Source of the DNA: Neospora caninum Liverpool
Taxonomy: Eukaryota > Apicomplexa > Conoidasida > Eucoccidiorida > Sarcocystidae
Direction of reading: 5' to 3'
DNA: 64,000 nt
Assembly: GCF_000208865.1 (NCBI RefSeq)
Contig: NC_018396.1
Coordinates: 5,760,514-5,824,513, forward strand
The translations under genes were made by a program, and so were the position numbers. Every line of letters begins with the position of its first letter. Positions within the stretch are counted from its first letter, which is position 1. The notes under the pieces were generated by a model that saw nothing but the letters and a program-made list of their open reading frames with translations, had not been told where the DNA came from and ran no database searches. Shown here piece by piece: positions 58,342 to 64,000 of the stretch.

Positions 58342-60954
58342 AAGCAGAGCGAAGCAAACGGAGACAGGGCGACAACTGTCTCTCTACAGACGATCCGCGA
58401 TCCAGAGCTGTATAGCTCAGAACGAATAAACAGAGACAATGAGTAGTGGGGCGTCAGGAGGCTAGCGGAAAGAGAGAACACAGTGACTCTCACGAGGTGG
58501 AGAAGCCAACCGCAAGGTGCCGGATTTGCAGAAACACTTCAAAGAGAAGAAAGAAAGTGACGGACGACAGATACAAGAAGGAAAAGAAGAGGAACGAAGA
58601 GGGCCTCCCACTGCCGTAAAAGGCCTTCGGGGAAGCAGGCATGTATCAGCAGCTTCTTTCCACTGAAAATTGCGAAGCTGCTTGTGTGGCAGACGCAAGA
58701 GCCTTGCAGTCCCCAGCCCAAGCGGCGTGGTTGACGGGGATGCTTGCATGCGTCTAGTAATCCGTTTTTTAGAAACGTTTAAGACGAAAATACGTCGAAG
58801 ATCTCCAAGAGGCTCGCCTCCTTTTAAGCCTCGGCGGTCGCTGGTACTGCGTCCACCATCTTCACGGCTCTTTTGTCTCTCCCAGTCTCTTACTCAATCT
58901 CGCCCCTCTTGGCGTTTCAGTTCTCTTTCTCTTTTTCGCCATCTTCTTCTCTGGCTGTGCGCTTTCCCATGGCGTCATACTGGGTTGCTCTCGGGTTTTT
59001 TTCGACACTCCGCAACCGCCGTGGACTGGGTCTTATACATACCTACACGCCTGTGCATGCACGTATATATAGGTATAGATGCTTGCACAGAGACGCTCGA
59101 ACTCCTGAGGAAACCTGAGCTGCAGGAGGTATCCATAGATATCTCTGTAGAAGGAGCTGTGTTTCTGCGTATCAATTCATATGATGGTATAACGCGGCGT
59201 TTCTCAGCTGTCTGTAGCGAAGAGGAGCGTTTCTGAAGTTTGACGCGCACAGACACCGCGTAGGCGACGAAGCTGTTTCCGGTGCATCGCATGTGAAGGG
59301 CAGTGCACCGTTTCTGCAGAATGTCTGCTTTTCCCCGAGTTCTCGTTGCAGAAGCTCTTTCTCTCAAAGACATACCCATAAATATGTATCATATATGTAC
59401 ATAGGGATATGCTGGTATCGACTGTATCTGCGGATTTCTGCAAAAAGCACAAATTGCAGAATATGTAAACGTATATACAGAGTAGATTGAGGCTATGTAT
59501 CTCTTTCTTCTGGTCCGTTTGCAGTACACCTATATGCATGTATATGCTTCATACGTAGAAATATGTGTTCGTATATATAAATATATATATATACGCATCT
59601 ATGAAATGGATGTAGGGGATATTTCTGTCATGTACACTACCCGCGAGGATCGCGCCTAGTCCTGGGGATTGGCCATTGCGACTCGTGAAATCAGTTTTGA
59701 GCTGCGGAGAAAGAGGAGAAAGCGAAATGTTCGGAAACAGCTGTCGATGGCGGAGTGGAAAGCGACACAGCACGCGAACTCTGGCGTGGTAGCCTCAGAG
59801 AGCGAAAGAGCTGTGCCCGAATCCGGTATTTATGGTAAAACGATTTGCAGAGATCAAAGAGGCGAATGCAGATTGGTCTTCCACCGTAGCTGTCCGTGTA
59901 CGTGTGTCGATGCCGATTTCGTAGATGCATGTGCTTCTCGACAGTCCTAATACCTGTAGATGATGGTATGAATGTATGTGTGCATGAATACATAAGTCTG
60001 CACATGCTCGCATGGAATTACGAGCTACTCTTCCCACAGAGCAGGCATGGAAGACGCTTTTTCTCTTTTCTTTCGTCCCTTCCAAACACTGTCCGCCTGA
60101 TGTTGTGCAGTGCTGCAAAAGGCACCAAGATGGCGCGGCGGGCGGGGGTCTGTCTGAGGAAGCGACGTGGCGAAGCGAAGAAGAGCGAAGAGCGACAGGA
60201 AGAGATCGGACAGTGTGAATGTGTTGGATATCGCTGTTTTGCATGCAGACATACAGACGCTGGAGTATACATCAGCATCGCTTTGTCTCCCTTTGTTATC
60301 CGTTATTTTTCCGCGGTCTCATGCGGCCCCCTCCTCTCCACACGCTTATCTCCTGTTCCTACCGTGGTGGCGGGTGTATGGACAGTAGGCGGAATCTCAT
60401 GCTCCGCTCGTCTTTGCCCTTCCCATTCTACGGCTCTTTCTTCCTTTATCCACGCGTTGCTTCTCTTTTGTCGGCCTCCCCTCTCTGCATTGTTTTCTGT
60501 GTGCCTCTGAGAGACGCGACAAGGTCGATTTTCGCTGCGAGAAGAACGGGGGGGAGACTCTCGGTTTCTCTGCATGCATGCAGTTGAGAAATCGAGTTCT
60601 CGAAACATGTGATTCTCTGTTCAAGACAGAGAGAAAAGCAGTCGCCCGCCTTCTTCCCCGCCACCGAGGACCCTCGAAAGTGCTGAGGAAGGCTGGAAAA
60701 ACGGTTTTCCGTCTCCTCTGCATGTCGCATCTTTCTTCTTGTCTCGTTGCGCGTCTTCCTTTGCCAGTCTCCCGATCGCTCCCCACTTTACGATTCCGCC
60801 TTCGTTCCTTTTCGCATCTTCCCCGTTCGCAACTGTCTTTGTTTTTTCTCTCTCTTCTTCTAAACTCGTCTCTGACAGATCTCAGCCCGTCTTCTCTTTG
60901 CCCTGGCCTCTCTTCGGGCTCAGCCGTTTTTCAAGTTTCTTCTCGATTGCCACA
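58342..60954. other. Region between the PIP30-like gene and OLA1; probably includes an OLA1 leader intron
   Basis: This holds the PIP30-like 3' UTR (with one copy of the dispersed GCGATCCAGA motif), then TA-rich sequence at about 59035-59600 of the type otherwise seen only in introns. After that come GAGACGC at 60511-60517, overlapping TGCATGCA copies at 60571-60582 and a pyrimidine-rich leader. No convincing coding exon is seen. Confidence 0.5.
60511..60582 (+). promoter_or_regulatory. Candidate OLA1 promoter elements (GAGACGC and overlapping TGCATGCA)
   Basis: GAGACGC at 60511-60517 resembles the WGAGACG motif described in Toxoplasma promoters. TGCATGCATGCA at 60571-60582 contains two overlapping palindromes ending 373 nt upstream of the OLA1 ATG. 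Assignment is by motif and position only. Confidence 0.35.
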
Positions 60955-63719
60955 ATGGCGCCGAAGAAAAAGGAGCAAGCAGAGGAGAAAATCCTCCTCG
61001 GAAGGTACGTCACTTTCTCCTCAGCTTTTCCTCCTCCCATACCAAAGTATAGATGTGTACATGCAGGCGCTTAGATGTGCAATTATTGGGGACTCCGCCA
61101 CGTGCATCCGTCTTCTTTTCCTCTTTCCGTCCCAATGAGGCACTAAATCCTTTATAGATTCAAGCACATGTATGTCTATTCATGTGTATTTATGTTTATA
61201 TATGCATGTATACATACATATATACAGATATCTGTATATACAGATATATGTTTGTATATGGATGTGTCTCTTTATGGTTATGTCGAGTCTGGTTTTTGTG
61301 CATCCCGGTGTATATCAAGAATCCCTGGAAGGTCGGTCGCACTGACGCGAAACGGCTCACCAAGAGAAGGAAAAAATCCCGTATTTCGCTTCGCTCGTCT
61401 CTTTGTTTTCACCAGCGCGACTAGCGACGCTTCTACTCTCTGTGTGGAAACGCTCACGAGACTTCGCCGACAGCTTTGTGGGACGATCGTTCTTGCCCTT
61501 TTAGAAGCAACTCAGTCTGGCGCGTGGTTCCGTCGCCGGAGAGGAGGCTTCGCGTCTGTGTTTTCTGGTTTTTCTCAGACCGAGGAACACTCTGAAGATG
61601 GGTCTCGTCGGTTTGCCGAACGTCGGAAAGAGCACGACTTTCAATCTGCTCTGCAAGCAAGCTGTGCCTGCGGAAAACTATCCCTTCTGCACCATCGACC
61701 CTCACGAGGCGAGAATGAATGGTGCGCAAGGCCTGAAGACGCCACATGAACCGGTCGCACTCTGAAGAGGCAATACGCGGCAAGTGCGGTCTTCGCCGGA
61801 ATTTACACTCGCATGCAGCTCAGAAGAAAATGCCTCTCCCCCTTTTTCCGTGTCGAACTGCAGAAACGCCGCTCCGCATTTGTCTCCCGTGCATTTGCCG
61901 CTCTCCCTCCCTTCTCTCTCGCTGACTCTCAATGCCCCTACCCCGCCATTCCCCTGTCGGTTTCCTCGTTTTTTTGTCTCCACGCCTTCCCGCTGCTTTC
62001 CTGTCTCTCGTCCACTTCTCTTCTTTTCTGGTCCGCCTCTCTGCTGTTCTGTCTTCTCAGTACCTGATGACCGCTTCAAGTGGCTATGTAACCATTTCCA
62101 CCCCAAGAGCGAAGTCTCGGCAACTCTCGCGATCTTTGACATCGCTGGCCTCGTCCCTGGAGCCCACAGAGGCGAGGGTCTGGGCAACGCCTTCCTCTCG
62201 CACATTCAAGCAGTCGACGGCATCTACCACGTTGTGCGTTTCCCCCGCAGCCTCACGCCAGAGACAGATCATTTCCCCTCGAAAACATTATCCACATGCT
62301 CCTCACGCTTCCGCTTTTGCCTTTTGCCGGATTCTCCCCCTCTCTCTCGCACGCCAATACGTTTATATATATATATATATATATATGTATAAACACAGAT
62401 ATATATCTGCATACATACATATACATACTTATATCCATCCACATATATATATATATATATATGTATACATGTAGGTGGAGAGTCTTTATGTAGGGGGAGT
62501 CTGCGCGTCGCGGTGGTTCTGTGCAGGTGGACAGACAGGCATTCAGTCCGTTTCCGAGGAAGCGTGGTGTGGTGCCTCGCCATCGGCACAGTCTCCCCGT
62601 GGGGGGGCGTGTCCGTACATATATATGTATGTGCATTTAGGAGTACGTTTGTACAGTCCTGTGCATTTGTGCAAGTGTGTTTGTAGATATGCATACATGT
62701 ATATATCTGAGCGTTGGGTCGCCGCCTTCTTCCTCAGGAGTTTCCCCTCTTCTGCCGCGTGTGCAGCGTCGGGTGCGAGTCTTTCTTTTCTTCTCTCGCC
62801 AGGTGCGTGCCTTTGAGGAGCCGGACATTGTCCACAGCGAAGGCGAAGTGAATCCCGTGAAGGATCTCGAGACAATCAGCGACGAGTTGCGAATGAAAGA
62901 TGTGGAAAGATGCGAAAAGTTGATCGAAGAGCTGGACCGTCTCGTCGGCAAGGGCCAGGTCCCGAAAGACAAGCAGAAAAAAGTCCACCTGGATGTCCTG
63001 AAAGTCGTCCTCGAACACTTGAACAACAAAAAGTGGGTGTCCCAAGGTAAGCGCCGTCTTTCTTCCGTCTCCCTTTCCCCTTCTCTCTTTCCTTCTCTCC
63101 TTCAATTCTGTCTCTCTTCTTTCCGTTTGTCTCGCATTCTCTTTCTTCTAGTAGCCCGTCCACAGCGCCGCGACGGAAAGAAAAAGGACGCGACTGCGGG
63201 CGCCCAGCCGAGAGGGTGTATGAAGAGACGCAGCGCACTCGACTCTCTCGGCGCGCTTCTTGCGTGCGTCGCGGAGGTGGTCTGTATCTGCACACACCGA
63301 GTTTTCGATGCCTCTGTCGCTGCGTTGTTTCTCCTCTTGTATGCTGTGGGTTCCAGTGGACTGGAAAGCGTCGGAAGTCGAGGTGTTGAACGAGTACCAG
63401 TTCCTGACGGCGAAGCAAGTCGTGTACTTGGTCAACATGAGCGAGAAGGACTACATTCGCCAGAAGAACAAGTGGCTAGCCAAGATCCACGGCTGGGTTG
63501 AGGCGAATGTGACGGGGCCCATCATCCCCTACTCTGCGCAGTTCGAAAACAAACTCGCGGAGTTGCCTGACGATGCCGCGAGAGAAAAATACATCAAAGA
63601 CGTCGGCGCCTCGCGCAGTCAGCTGGACAAAATTGTGACCACCGGCTACCACGCTTTGCACCTTATTCACTTCTTCACCTGTGGAGAAGACGAGGTGAAG
63701 TGCTGGACGATTCGGCAAG
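60955..63719 (+). CDS. OLA1: Obg-like ATPase 1 (YchF/OLA1), 5' five exons; 3' end beyond the window
   Basis: OLA1 is a TRAFAC-class P-loop NTPase that prefers ATP and acts at ribosomes and in stress responses. Exons 60955-61004, 61579-61721, 62061-62233, 62803-63046 and 63357-63719 join with matching phases (2, 1, 0, 1, 1). The start [12 protein letters not shown] and [11 protein letters not shown] lead to the P-loop GLPNVGKST at about 28-36. Then come [13 protein letters not shown] (switch I), [20 protein letters not shown] (switch II) and [17 protein letters not shown]. The helical insert is followed by the family's special G4 motif [16 protein letters not shown]. The last exon ends [17 protein letters not shown] with a phase-1 donor. 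The rest, including most of the TGS domain, lies outside the window. The order and spacing match human OLA1. Confidence 0.97.
62361..62386. repeat. (TA)n microsatellite in OLA1 intron 3
   Basis: This is a TA tract between OLA1 exons 3 and 4. A second one lies at about 62443-62462 in the same intron. Confidence 0.9.
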
Positions 63720-64000
63720 GTAAAAAGCACGTGGGAGGGCGCATGTTCTGCACGCTTGAACGAGAGGCCCTGTCGTCCCGCCGATACACACAAAATTCCA
63801 GCGGCGGCGCACACATCGCCTGCGGGATCGTTTCTCCAAACCGCGGAATGTCTTGCGGTGCTCTCCCCTTCGGCCGACCGCATTGGCTAACGACTCTTGT
63901 CCTGCCTTTTCGGCATTCCAGTAGCGTGTGTGTGTGTGTCCTTGAGGTGGGGAGACCGGACCGTTCTTCGTCTCTATCCATGAATGCCTGCACAGCTCCG

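Noticed and set aside
1..64000. tRNA or rRNA genes, CRISPR arrays, transposons
   Set aside because: No cloverleaf with box A/B, no rRNA core sequence, no spaced direct repeats and no transposase or reverse transcriptase reading was found by inspection.

Overview
The window is nuclear DNA from a coccidian apicomplexan, almost certainly Toxoplasma gondii or a very close relative such as Hammondia. It shows intron-rich genes with short GT-AG exons, (TA)n tracts inside introns, TGCATGCA motifs, GC-balanced intergenic DNA and two hallmark genes. One is the facilitative glucose transporter GT1. The other is a DJ-1 whose numbering puts a cysteine at residue 127, which I recall as the reported inhibitor-reactive residue of Toxoplasma DJ-1. 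A 100-N scaffold gap shows that this is a draft assembly. All gene models below are manual splice reconstructions; reading phases were checked at each junction except where stated.

Layout. 184-1121 (+): 3' part of an unrecognised gene. 1122-3442: convergent intergenic DNA with a 32-bp tandem array. 3443-13062 (-): translation factor eIF5B, 15 exons. 13063-16429: divergent promoter region with a perfect hairpin at 15827-15864 and one long unexplained ORF. 16430-19817 (+): FAD synthase. 22730-24113 (+): DJ-1. 26833-43791 (+): a 23-exon gene for a membrane protein of about 2,400 residues. It combines a cysteine-rich GCC2/GCC3-type ectodomain, about eight membrane spans and three LamG-like domains; this is the most interesting locus here. 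45217-47727 (-): divergent TraB-like membrane protein. 49475-51270 (+): GT1, interrupted by the N gap. 53028-54200 (-): J-domain protein with a C-terminal membrane anchor. 55432-58341 (+): PIP30/FAM192A-like nuclear protein. 60955-63719 (+): Obg-like ATPase OLA1, running off the window end.

Most genes are housekeeping: translation (eIF5B, OLA1), cofactor synthesis (FAD synthase), redox or secretion regulation (DJ-1), hexose uptake (GT1) and chaperone function (J protein). They do not form an operon or an evident pathway. The membrane protein and the degenerate TraB-like protein are the lineage-specific curiosities. Three unrelated genes (eIF5B, the PIP30-like gene and OLA1) share a TGCATGCA palindrome about 370 bp upstream of the start codon. 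TA-dinucleotide tracts are almost confined to introns, which suggests that the 58.9-60.0 kb stretch before OLA1 is also intronic.
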